NCBI GenBank assembly: GCA_009746045.1
Contig: RPFO01000310.1
Span: 3,166,100-3,221,099 of the forward strand
Direction of reading: 5' to 3'
From: Mesostigma viride
Taxonomy: Eukaryota; Streptophyta; Mesostigmatophyceae; Mesostigmatales; Mesostigmataceae
Length of the DNA stretch: 55,000 nt
Shown here: positions 1 through 9,800 of the stretch, piece after piece
Position numbering within the stretch: the stretch's first letter is position 1
Layout of the letters: each line of letters opens with the position of its first letter
Notes under the pieces: generated by a model
The model's database searches: none
What the model saw: the letters and a program-made list of their open reading frames with translations, nothing else
Told to the model about the DNA's origin: nothing
Position numbers and translations under genes: made by a program

Positions 1-232
1 TATTTTCGATGTCGAAGAATATGTCGTGAAAGTTGCAGCGCGTTCGTGTCCATTGTGATCTTGTGATATCAAAGTTTCCCATGATAGTTACGCCCGCCGT
101 CGTTTCTGTTGCTTCTCGTTCGTTTAAAATATCTAATGAAGTTTTTACCATCGTTCACCTAAAACAAATTACTTTAAATCTGCACCCGTTAAACCACACC
201 CCCCTCGAAATGACTCCATGGTTGCAGAACAA

Positions 233-457
233 ATGTCAGAAGAAGAACAAAAAAAATGCTTCGGAAACCACAAGCGCAAAAGGAAAGCCGATGACAATTT
301 AGAGACCCTCTCGGAGGATGTGCCGGAGTTGGTTTCTTCGGATGACGAGTTTGAATACTCAAAAACATCAGGGGGACAAGTTCTTGAGAAAGCATGGAAG
401 GTGTTTGTGACAAACGCGTTTGTGGAATGGATAAAAAAAAACTATTCCGAGGAATAG
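233..457 (+). CDS. Small hypothetical basic/acidic protein
   Basis: This encodes 74 aa from the ATG at 233, or 79 aa from an in-frame ATG at 218. I prefer 233 because a splice-acceptor-like TTGCAG ends at 227, matching the pattern before the neighbouring genes. The protein has a basic cluster HKRKRKAD near residue 13 that resembles a nuclear localisation signal, then an acidic stretch, and an aromatic C-terminus ending WIKKNYSEE. No family is recognised. It is the first of five small same-strand genes; an AATAAA lies about 20 bp after its stop. A loosely similar basic, WIKK/YIKK-containing small protein lies at 1383-1583. Confidence 0.5.
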   Translation: MSEEEQKKCFGNHKRKRKADDNLETLSEDVPELVSSDDEFEYSKTSGGQVLEKAWKVFVTNAFVEWIKKNYSEE

Positions 458-468
458 TAACTTGTTAT

Positions 469-482
469 TATAAAATAATAAA
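469..482 (+). promoter_or_regulatory. AT-rich TATAAAA / AATAAA element between genes
   Basis: TATAAAA at 469-475 runs directly into AATAAA at 477-482, between the stop at 457 and the ATG at 526. It can be read as a poly(A) signal for the upstream gene or as a TATA box for the downstream one; sequence alone does not decide. Confidence 0.35.
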
Positions 483-525
483 TTAATGTTTATGAATTTT
501 TTTGTTCGTTTTTTCCCTGAAAAAG

Positions 526-1281
526 ATGGAGTCCGAGATCGTGAATGAAGTCTACGGAAGCGTCCTTCAAAACGTTTTCAAACAAGTTCGCTTTCTGTCG
601 CGTGTCATATTCGAGGAAGTTCGAGTCGCGCAGGAGAGGACAGGCCGCCACTTGGCCGTTTTATTGGCGTTTGATTCGTTCAGCCAAATGGAGAGAATTA
701 TGTACGCCCAGCTAGCTGATATGAACTTCTGTATTCAAGAGGGTTTTTTCAGACCACAGATGGATCTAAGAGTGCCCATAGACCCAAGGACGGAGTTCCG
801 CCTTTTGGTGTCGTTCATTACAAAGGGGCCAAAGATAGAGTTGGGGGAAGAGGAAGGGGCTCAGCTTGGGTGCACCTACGGGCGCGCATTTTACCCGAAT
901 GTTACGCATTCTCTGCGCGTGAGGGCTGATGCATGTGTAGGGGCAGTACCCCTCAACATGAACTTTTTCTTGCTCTCTGACCCGATCGTGAGGGATGGGG
1001 ATCGCATGCGTAGTACGCGAAAGTGCTCCAAGGAGGGGTGTGGGTGCGAAACAGGACCTCATATCAAGTGGTGTAGAGGATGTAGGGATGCCAGATATTG
1101 CAGTGAGGAGTGCCAGCGTGCGGACTGGAGTAGGCATAAGGATAGATGCGAACGTCTGAGGCAAGCGAGGGAGGTGCTGGCAGGGGTGAAGTGGGGGGTT
1201 AACGTGACGACGATACTGGATAAAACTATGGGGTCTGATGTCGACTTCTCCTTCAACTTCCACGACGGCTCTGCCTCTTAG
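526..1281 (+). CDS. MYND-type zinc finger protein
   Basis: This encodes 251 aa starting at the ATG at 526, which directly follows a T-rich tract and AG. The C-terminal part (about residues 168-207) has the MYND pattern: paired cysteines near GCGC, then WCRGC, YCSEEC and H-x3-C (HKDRC). MYND fingers bind two zinc ions and usually mediate protein-protein contacts in transcription or chromatin regulators. The N-terminal 165 residues match no family I know; they show a helix-rich start and several short hydrophobic strands. The gene lies in a compact plus-strand cluster, 68 bp from the gene before and about 100 bp from the next. The zinc finger call is firm; the cellular role is not known. Confidence 0.75.
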   Translation: MESEIVNEVYGSVLQNVFKQVRFLSRVIFEEVRVAQERTGRHLAVLLAFDSFSQMERIMYAQLADMNFCIQEGFFRPQMDLRVPIDPRTEFRLLVSFITKGPKIELGEEEGAQLGCTYGRAFYPNVTHSLRVRADACVGAVPLNMNFFLLSDPIVRDGDRMRSTRKCSKEGCGCETGPHIKWCRGCRDARYCSEECQRADWSRHKDRCERLRQAREVLAGVKWGVNVTTILDKTMGSDVDFSFNFHDGSAS

Positions 1282-1382
1282 AAAAACTTGAAATGTAGAG
1301 TAATAACTTGTTTATATGATGTTATATTTAATGTTTAATGTTTAATGTTTATAACGTATCATTTTCCTCCTACGCGCAGGAA

Positions 1383-1583
1383 ATGGTGGAGGTTAAGGAG
1401 AGTTTGGCCAAAAGGCAAAGGACCGACACACTTCGACATAATGGAAGGAGTCTTCCATTGTACATCAAAAAAATAGTCGAGGATTACTGGCTCGCTTCCG
1501 ACTCGACTCCTCGTCCGAGTCCGGTGATACCGGACAGTGTCAAAGTCTGGAAGGTTTCAGCACATCAATCGCACATTGAATAG
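1383..1583 (+). CDS. Small hypothetical protein
   Basis: This encodes 66 aa from the ATG at 1383. The reading frame is open further upstream, but a good acceptor (TTTTCCTCCTACGCGCAG) ends at 1379, three bases before the ATG, so the ATG is the likely start or the exon begins at 1380. The protein has a KRQRTD basic patch, a YIKKIVEDYW segment and a proline-rich middle. No family is recognised. The first well-conserved 21-bp motif after it begins 33 bp past the stop. Confidence 0.45.
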   Translation: MVEVKESLAKRQRTDTLRHNGRSLPLYIKKIVEDYWLASDSTPRPSPVIPDSVKVWKVSAHQSHIE

Positions 1584-1663
1584 ATAATGTTTTATCGCCA
1601 TATTGCTGTTCGACAAGTTGCGCCTTGGGGCGTTTCTTTGCGCCAAATTTAAACCTTCGTATT

Positions 1664-1682
1664 AATAAACAAGTACAATAAA
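1664..1682 (+). terminator. Two AATAAA hexamers between genes
   Basis: AATAAA at 1664-1669 and 1677-1682 lie 80-100 bp after the upstream stop and 65-80 bp before the acceptor-like AG (1746-1747) that abuts the next ATG. They are candidate poly(A) signals. Confidence 0.4.
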
Positions 1683-1747
1683 AAAATTTCAAAACGTTTT
1701 TTGAATTTTATTTTCCGGGGCCGGTATGTTATCGTAACTTGTCGCAG

Positions 1748-2614
1748 ATGTCCGGTTCGACGGAAGATTCGTCCGATTCGTCTAGTCACCTCCTGATGGA
1801 GGATTGGCAACGACTTCAACAACACCAAGCGGTTGCCACTGTCATTCAGAGTGTTGCTCGCTCAATAGGGGCGCCGCGCAAGTGTGATGTGTCCACTTGC
1901 AAGAAAACCGCTCTCGGATTTGACTTGTATTGCCGAAAGCACGAAGAACATTCTCGTCACATCGAAAATGCCCTCAGTCGCGGACTTGGAATGGCGGGCG
2001 CCCTCGGACCTGGATTGGCGGGGGGGGCCCTGCGACTTCGCCTGGACATGACTGTCGGAGAGGTCGTGGGTGTAAATTTTGATTTCACCAGGGGAGACGA
2101 GTACTTCCTTGAAGATTGGATAGTCAAAGACTCCGCGACAGGTGCGGACTTGGCAAAGGGAGGCTACGTTGCCGGCGCCCAAGAAAATGGTTGGAGTAGC
2201 TTGAGATGCTTTTTGATGACGACACCTTTTGCCGACTCGCGTGACACGGATGTAAGCGAACTTTATCGGCGTATGTGTTTTGCACTCGCCGACATTCCGC
2301 TGATAACTCAACGAGAGTTCGATTTTCGCGTGGAAACAAAAGCCAAAGCGATTGTATCCGGCGTGAAGGCGATTGTGGAGGAGGAGCAGGATTCTCTGTG
2401 TGCAGAGTATTTGGAGAGAGTGGCCCCGATGAAGACGAGGAGGTCCGAAATCTATCCTGACACCGGCAACAAGGAGGCAAAGTTGGTGGCCGCCAAAGAA
2501 GAGATGTTCGCTCGTGTCGATGAAATGGCGGCGAAAGAGGTTCCGAGAGTTCGCTCGATCGGTTGTTGCAAAACCTGCAGAGAGTGGAACGAGTCGCGGG
2601 ACAGTCTATATTGA
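1748..2614 (+). CDS. Hypothetical protein with C-x4-C-x10-C-x2-H motif (copy 1)
   Basis: This encodes 288 aa. The ATG at 1748 immediately follows GTCGCAG, preceded by the block GGCCGGTATGTT that is also present before the 2895 gene. Near residue 41 it carries C-x4-C-x10-C-x2-H (CDVSTC ... YCRKH), the spacing of the short zinc-binding units seen in WRKY19-like fingers of plants, algae and oomycetes. A glycine/leucine-rich stretch and a long charged region follow, and the C-terminus has CCKTC. The neighbour at 2895 has the same motif with identical spacing and a similar N-terminal layout, so the two are probably diverged paralogues. DNA binding is possible but unproven. Confidence 0.6.
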   Translation: MSGSTEDSSDSSSHLLMEDWQRLQQHQAVATVIQSVARSIGAPRKCDVSTCKKTALGFDLYCRKHEEHSRHIENALSRGLGMAGALGPGLAGGALRLRLDMTVGEVVGVNFDFTRGDEYFLEDWIVKDSATGADLAKGGYVAGAQENGWSSLRCFLMTTPFADSRDTDVSELYRRMCFALADIPLITQREFDFRVETKAKAIVSGVKAIVEEEQDSLCAEYLERVAPMKTRRSEIYPDTGNKEAKLVAAKEEMFARVDEMAAKEVPRVRSIGCCKTCREWNESRDSLY

Positions 2615-2831
2615 TATGAGTTGCGCCCGCCGGCGTTTCTCTGGTCTTGAATGCCCCCCCTCTACATACACATTATATTGTCTGGACATTCGTATGTAGT
2701 GACAATCGTAGTCGATGTGATTGCCATTCGTTTGTACGTAGAAAGTGGTTGTTGAGGAAGTTGCGCCCCAGGGCGTTTCTTTGTTGCATTTTCTTCAAAT
2801 TTTAGCTCGCATAAATAGATGAAGATGACTT

Positions 2832-2862
2832 AATAAATGCCAGTTTTTTTTAATAATATAAA
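2832..2862 (+). promoter_or_regulatory. AATAAA and TATAAA between paralogues
   Basis: AATAAA at 2832-2837 and TATAAA at 2857-2862 precede the AG-ATG junction at 2893-2897. The TATAAA is 33-38 bp upstream of the ATG, so a very short or absent leader would be implied if it is a TATA box; AATAAA fits a poly(A) signal for the 1748 gene. Confidence 0.35.
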
Positions 2863-2894
2863 CTACTCGCGGCCGGTATGTTCTGGTTTCGCAG

Positions 2895-3629
2895 ATGTCC
2901 AGTCTGACGGTCGACATAAGGGGACGTCCATATCAGGACGCTGTTTTCCGGATTTTTGAGAAGGATCCCGAAAAGAAGTGCCGGGATAGGAAATGTAAAA
3001 AGCTGTCAATTACCGACATGGGTCTGTGTGGGGAACACATCGTAGCTTTTGGAAAGGACATGATTTCCCGTCATTTGCAACAATACGTTGACAACAATTG
3101 TGTGGGAGGGGCGCAGATGGACGTCCTTCTTGAGGATGGAGTGGACGGAGCCAAAAGGGCTGTAATTCGGCTGTCGGAAATGGATGATGACAAAGAGGAC
3201 GTGAACATTCGCCTTAAGAGGCACGACGATAACACGGCCGATTGTGTGTTTGGGTCTCGAGGAGTGGCGGATGAGAGGCAGGTCTTCCATGATGCCGCGG
3301 AGAAGGTGGTGGAATGGATGATGGGTTGGTCAAATCTTGACGTTCGCATATTCAACCGTCTGACGTCTGATTTCCTTCTCCGGGGAAGTTTCAAGATGGT
3401 TGACCGTGCAAGGCAGTCCAGGAACCAGGTATCCGTTTCCATGGCCAGTCCGATCGCACGCATGATTGAGGGGGGCCCTCTTCCGCGCAACCTTGCCTCG
3501 AGATTTCGAAAATACCGTGAAGGGCTCGACCGAAAATCAGCAGCGATTTCCCATTCGCGAACCACTTATGGGTCGACGGAGGTGGTAACGGAATTTTTTT
3601 GCATTTCCTTGCCAATTGATTCTTTATGA
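2895..3629 (+). CDS. Hypothetical protein with C-x4-C-x10-C-x2-H motif (copy 2)
   Basis: This encodes 244 aa. The ATG at 2895 directly abuts TTTCGCAG. Residues about 28-47 form C-x4-C-x10-C-x2-H (CRDRKC ... LCGEH), spaced exactly as in the 1748 gene. The rest is charged, with many Asp and Arg, and no recognised domain. A GAG|GTGGTA donor-like site near 3580 could mean that the last residues are intronic and that the gene continues; I kept the open frame. Two copies of the 21-bp motif (3670, 3783) fill the space before the next gene. Confidence 0.55.
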   Translation: MSSLTVDIRGRPYQDAVFRIFEKDPEKKCRDRKCKKLSITDMGLCGEHIVAFGKDMISRHLQQYVDNNCVGGAQMDVLLEDGVDGAKRAVIRLSEMDDDKEDVNIRLKRHDDNTADCVFGSRGVADERQVFHDAAEKVVEWMMGWSNLDVRIFNRLTSDFLLRGSFKMVDRARQSRNQVSVSMASPIARMIEGGPLPRNLASRFRKYREGLDRKSAAISHSRTTYGSTEVVTEFFCISLPIDSL

Positions 3630-3851
3630 GGGACATAGAGTTGTTTGTATAGAGAGTGAATTGACGAAAGTTGCGACGGCGGTCGCATCTTTTAGTGCGT
3701 CGTTCTCTTGTTATGAATCTCTGTTCATTCTGAATTATAACGTTGTTTGTACCTTGACATAATGATGCATTTTTTGTATTGAGTTGCGACGTGGGGCGCA
3801 TCTTCCTGCTGACTCGTATGTTTTTTCCAATTTTTTTGTTTTGTGTTGCAG

Positions 3852-6800
3852 ATGGAAAAGGGCGGCCCTACATCGCAGGTGGTCGGCGACTCTCCCCCTA
3901 GGGGGGAAGGGTCAGAAGGGCAACCAGTTCAGGCCCAAGGCGCCTCCCCACAACAGCCTCCTCACAAGCGTGCAAGGGAGGGCACGCCGCCCCCAATGGT
4001 GGAATCTGGTGTCAGCTTTGCCGCGGTCACTGGGAAGGATGAGTACCACGGTGGTCTTGAGATGGTGGACGATCCGGTTAAGCGGATTCAGATTGAGCGG
4101 TTTGAGCGACTCGCGAATGGCACTCGTGAACAGCAATTCGCGCTGTACCAAGACATCCTTAATGACAAACCTGAAGTCGCCAAGGTGCCTTATACCTCCA
4201 AGCGCACATTCATGCCTCGTTTCGAAACCCTGCTCCAGCAGGAGCTAAGGTTGCGTCGGTTGGCTCAGAATGCGCCAGAGACAGTAGCCGCCGCGCCCTC
4301 CCATGCCGCGCCTGCCGCAGTAGCCCAAAAGAGGGGGGAGAGTGTGCACGAGTCGGCCGCAGTGCCCTCAACCGCAAGGGATCCCCCCGCGACTTCCAAG
4401 CCGGTCGCGACGGGCGATATGCCCCCGCCGCGGCAGAGGGGAAGGGGGAAGGGGGTCGATGGAGGGGAAGTCCTCGATGTTTTCGATATGACGCTGGGCA
4501 ATTTGGAAGGTGGCGGGCCGATCTTCGTAAGTCTCCGCCCATTAAATTGATGTCGTGAAATACAATACGCATTTTTTTGCAATATTCGCCAGACATGTCA
4601 TTTCCGACAACTAAGCGGATTTTTACTTTCCGTTGAAATGTTCGCAGGGCCGGCAAGAGGATGTTGGTGCAAGAGAAGCCCGCTCAATGGCGGGAAGCAC
4701 CCAGGTACATGAGTGCGTCAGATTCCTCTCCGGTTTACTTGTATTGAAAAGGTTTGCGTGCGTATATCCTTGTTTATTTTTGTAGTAATTTTTTTCTTGT
4801 GAATGGACAATCGCGTTTGCTATTTTTACAGGGAAGTCCGTTCGAGCAGCAAGAGGGCGGTGACAGGAGGGGAAGTGGATCTTACGGTGGTTCCACTGCA
4901 GAGGGGGGAAGGGTAAGTTACCGTTGACTTAGTAATCGAAAGTTTAGGTTCGTCCTCAATGGACAGAGTTACGACGGCCGGCGTTTCTTTACACTTTTCT
5001 TACATTAAAAATCTTCCGTTGATAATGTTCTTGCAGGAAGCCGGTCGTCAGGGTGGGGCAAATCTCCAGGGAGAGGGGGCTATCGCTGTCGGTGAGCCTG
5101 TGTCAGAGGGCGCGGGTTTAAGCGACGGCGATTCTGCGAAAATGACACGCTTTAAGGAGCAAGCGGATGCTTATCAACTGAAGAAGTTGGCAAAGTGGGT
5201 TGTGGCCGAGGTGAGAACGGAAGAAGCCCCACCTGAGGTACGGAACCAGATGATGATTCTCCATCAAGTCGCTGAGTTGATCGTGAAGAATGCGTGCCGG
5301 CCCGATGGCGCCACACAGCCTGAGGAAATCCCGAGCGCCAAGGCCTTGATAAAGTGGATGCAGGAGAACCTGTTCGAGGGCAAAGGGAAGGAGAGGAAGT
5401 GTAAACTGTTGACGGTGACGGAGAAGGACGCCAAGACTCTGATCAAGATGTTGAAGGAACACGATGCCCGCCAGGACAAGTCTCCGAAGATCGCGAAGGG
5501 GTCGAAGAAAGCGGCTGAAGCAACAGCGGTTGAGGGGAATGAGGTAAGTCTACCTCTGTTGTGAGGGGGGCTTTGTTCTTGAGGTCCACGTTTCATGTAG
5601 GTTGCGACGGCCGGCGTTTCTTAAGTGTGACACTTACTTCCTTTTGACTAACACTTACTTCCTTTCCTGATTTCGCATCGTTGAGGGAAATGAGCCAAGT
5701 GTACCTCTGTTGTGAGGGGGGCTCTGATCTTGAGGTTTAGGTTTCATCTAGGTTGCGACGGCCGGCGTTTCTCAAGTGTGACATTTACTTTATTCCTTTC
5801 GGTTATGCTTTCCTGATTTTTTCATATCATTGTTAAGGGGAACGAGGTAAGTATACCTCTGTTGTGAGGGGGGCTTTGATGTTGAGGTTCAGGTTTCATG
5901 TAGGTTGCGACGGCCGGCGTTTCTCAATCGACATTTACTTTATTCCTTTTGGTTATGCTTTCCTGATTTTTTCGCATCACTGCAGTACGTGCAGGCCGAG
6001 AGGGCGACCCACGCGGCCATCCTGTACTCAATCAGCCTCGACCAGCACGCGCGCCGCGAGAACATGAAAATAGATAGTACGTGGACTGCTGCCGTCGACG
6101 AACACCAGAAGGGACTCTCCGAAGCACTTGCGACCTACAAGGGGAAGGCGCTGAAGGGAAAGGGGAAAGGAAAGGACTTGGAGGTTGCGGATGCTCCCGT
6201 GTCTCTGCTTGAGAAATGGGAGAAGTCCCCGGTGTCGCAGGATGATGATGACATCCTGGATGTGAACGATGAGATCGCGAAGGGCAAACGGTTACGGAAG
6301 CAGCTTGCCGTTCAGCCTCGGGACCTCGATGAGATGTCCAAAGCCTTGGTGCATCGAAATCGGGTGTGGACAAGGAACCTGTTCGTGGGGCCTCAGAAGC
6401 TCCTCGCACGAGACTTGCATCTGTCTAGAGCCGAGCAGAACGCCACCATTTTTGCAAACTCGGAGTCCGACTACGGCCACGACAAGCTGGTGATTCCTGT
6501 GTGGCGGTACTCGTTCCAGTTTTTGGCTGACCGGTGCCCCAACACTTTTCATGACTGGATGAAAAAGGAAGGCACCCAGCGTCAGCTCGCGCAACTCTTC
6601 GGGGAGATGGGGGGGCACGGACAATGAAGGCTGGCTACGCTCGCGCAATGACTGACGAAGAAATTGATATCTACCTGCGAACGAGTTCGGCCAAGGGAAT
6701 GGCCGAAGCTGCTTCCACCGCGGTTCTGACAGGACGGGCCGATTTGCTGGACGATCTTAAGCCCGTGGACGTGAGAAAGGCCGCGCTTTTGGACAGTTTG

Positions 6801-9800
6801 TGCAAGTCCGCCTGGGAGATGGCTCCATTCGAGAAGAAGCCACCGTTGCCGCCAGCCATTTGCGGCTTTCTCGTGCTGGACGGGAACCACTTTACCACAC
6901 TCATCAAATCGGTGAAATTCGAACTGGTCACCGACAATATGACGGTGGACCAAAGATCTGTGTGGTACCAGGCAATGCTGAATGGTTTCATGAAGGCGGA
7001 AAAGCTCAGGGTCGTTGCGCGGGGAGGGAAGGAGCAGGAGGTCACGAAGACCGTGGCCGCGGCGAAGCTGGAGGAGTGGGCAACTGATTGGACGAATTTC
7101 GGGGGGGTGGACGTGCAGATGCTCAAGGGTGAGACCATCCTGCCGACCTGGTGGCAGATCCGTGAACAGAAGGTAAGCCAGGTTGCGACCGCCGGCGTTT
7201 CTATAAGTGGTTTTCTTGTGTTAATTTCAGTATGCCATTAGTTCGGTCAAGATGCGACCGCCGGCGTTTCTGTCAGTCGTATTCTTGTTCTCAGTTGAGT
7301 TGTGCTTATTTGGGAGGACTGTCGATGTGTCTCTGCGCGTTGTTGCCCTACGGGGATGCAGGTTACCGAACAAGTCGGCAAGATGATCGAAGTTGTCAGG
7401 CAGCTCGGGAACGCCATGAACGCCGAGGACACAGCCCAAGCCAAGGCAACGTGGGGCTCAGCGCTTGGGGATGTGCACCGGGCCTACCAGGCATATGGAC
7501 CCGTCAAGAGAGGGAAGGGCGTGTCTCTCCCAACTCCTCTGTACGGCAAGATCTGGGCGATTGTGAAGCCCTTTTGGCAGAAAGGAGAGCAAGCCAAGGC
7601 CGAAGGGGACGGCGCAGGCGACAAGGCAGGAGGGGCTGAAGAGACGGACAAGTGGGGGCCGGACCAGAAGAACTTCATGCAGCGCTGGCTGTTCTGGTGT
7701 GAGGACCCTTTGAAGCCCGCTGTCGACGGCAAGCCGGCGATCGCACAGGATATCGCGGCTCGGCAAGACTTCCTTGACACGCGCCCTAAAGACAAGGCGC
7801 ACGAACTGTCCATTTTCACCGCGCATCGGGAACTTGCGAGTTTCCAGTACTTCGACAGCCTGATCCAAGCGCCGATCATGTCCTGTGAGGCCCCTCCCAG
7901 CAACCTGATAAAAATAATGGAAGTCGCCAAGAATTTGATAGAGGCGGCAAAGCAATTCGCCCACATCAAGTTCCTGGAGAACCCCGAGCTGATGGCCGCT
8001 TGCAAACAACTAAACGGGACTTTCGACCCCGTATTGGTGAGGGAGCACGTGTTTGGCGTGAAGCTGAAGGGCACCTTCGCCACGGACCTCGACAAGTTCA
8101 TCGCCGACTGCCGCCTGACCAGAGACTTTTGGCGGGTGGTCGTCACGGCCATGAGGGCGATCATTCTCACGCTGAGGGACCTTCCGCCGGCTAAAAGGAA
8201 AGTGGTCGACCAGAAGGACTGGAAGTTCCCGAGAGGGCTGCTCGCTTCCCACCCCCGTCATTTGTATGACGATTTGGGGGTGAAGACCAAACATCTGCTG
8301 GGTGTGCCACAGGAGGCGGCGGCGGAGGTCGAGAAGGAGGTCGAGGAGGCGGCGGAGGAGGGGACTACCAAGGCCAAGAAGGGGTGGAAGGAAAGGTTGG
8401 AAGCCTACAGCGATTGGAAGGGGGTGAGGATGGGATCCGACTGGATCGCATACAGGACAATGACATGGAAGGAAAACGAAAAAAGAAAGGATCTGGTGGT
8501 GACGAAGGTGGTGGACGAGTTGTGCGCGGGGAATTACAAAATTCCTCGGTCGCTGGAGGACCAGGCGTTTGCTGTGCTGGACCTGGCAGCTGACAGCAAC
8601 GAGAAGTGGAGGAACCTGCGCAAGTGGGACGCAGACTGCATTCCGGAGGAGAGCAACATTCCCAAACCCTCCTCGCATTTGAGCCCGGTCGTGTGGGATG
8701 TGGTTGACAAGATGACCAACGCCCTTTTTAGGGGACCCTGCAGAGTTCTGCTGGTGTTCGGGGAGCCCGCCCATATCCGCCGGTGGAAGCGCCTGGTCCG
8801 CCTTATCAAATATTGGCTTGTTGAAGATGGGTGGGAAGGCCTCAAATACTTTTCCGACGACGATTCTTCGTCTGATGAGGATGATGATTCGGAGAAGGGG
8901 GAAGAGGGGGAGGCGGATGAGGATGAGAAGGAGGAGGATGAGGAGGAGGAGGATGAGGAGGAGGAGGAGGACGAGGAGGACGAGGAGGACGAGGAGGACG
9001 AGGAGGACGAGGAGGAGGATATTGCTGAGGGGCACCCGCCCGGGATGGGTGAGGGGCAGGCGGAGGGGGAGAAAGGGGATGGGGATGGGGAGATGGGAGG
9101 AGGGGGGAGGGGGAGAGGGACGGGGGAGGAGATGGAAGGGGAGGGAAAAAGCGCAGTCGGGGTGATGGAGGCTTGCGTGATGAGACAATGGGGGGGGATG
9201 AAGACAACAGGGGGGGAGGTAAGCGCCAGCGTGCTGGTGAAGGAGACTCGAGGCCTGTCGTTGGAAACGCCGGCGGGCGTATCTGTGACGAGGAGGGGGA
9301 TCGCCAGCGGGAGGGAGGCTCGAGGCCTGTTACTGGAAACGCCGGCGGGCGTATCTGTGATGAGGAGGGGGATCGCCAGCAGGAAGGAGGCTCGCGGCCT
9401 GTTACTGGAAACGCCGGCGGGCGTATCTGTGATGAGGAGGGGGATCGCCAGCAGGAAGGAGGCTCGCAGCGTGTTACTGGAAACGCCGGCGGGCGTATCT
9501 GTGATGAGGAGGGGGATCGCCAGCAGGAAGCAGGCTCGCGGCCTGTTACTGGTAGCGCCGGCGGGCGTTCCCGATTTACGGGAGGCGGTCGTGTCCAACA
9601 GGTGGGAATGAGGCCTCGTCAGGATTCATGGGGACCCCCGGTTGAGGGGACCCCCGCCCTCGCCTCGGTTTCTTTGGGTCTGGGTGACGATCCCGTACCG
9701 TCGTCAGGAAGGACGGTTGTGATGACTTTGCCCCCCCGCTCGACGGGGATGGAGCAATGCCCGAACACGATACTGCTGAATGAGGATGACGATCCGGAGC

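Larger units (their letters stand above)
87..7271 (+). repeat. Dispersed ~21-bp GC-rich palindromic motif, 12 copies
   Basis: Copies lie at 87-107, 1617-1637, 2620-2640, 2760-2780, 3670-3690, 3783-3803, 4968-4988, 5601-5621, 5752-5772, 5904-5924, 7182-7202 and 7251-7271; a weaker one is at 32-50. The typical core is TTGCGACGGCCGGCGTTTCT. All are on the plus strand and all lie outside coding sequence: between genes up to 3803, and inside introns of the 3852-10878 gene after that. The flanks GTTG and TTTCT (or ATCT) are nearly constant. The centre is CGMC-NNNN-GNCG, a possible 4-bp stem with a 4-nt loop; CGCC/GGCG and CGAC/GTCG both occur. Function unknown. It could be a processing, splicing or termination signal, or the remnant of a mobile intron. 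Confidence 0.8.

Noticed and set aside
8010-9598. Two long minus-strand frames (about 350-390 codons)
   Set aside because: Shadows of the low-complexity acidic and repeat region of exon 6; Ser/Pro/Leu repeats without domains.
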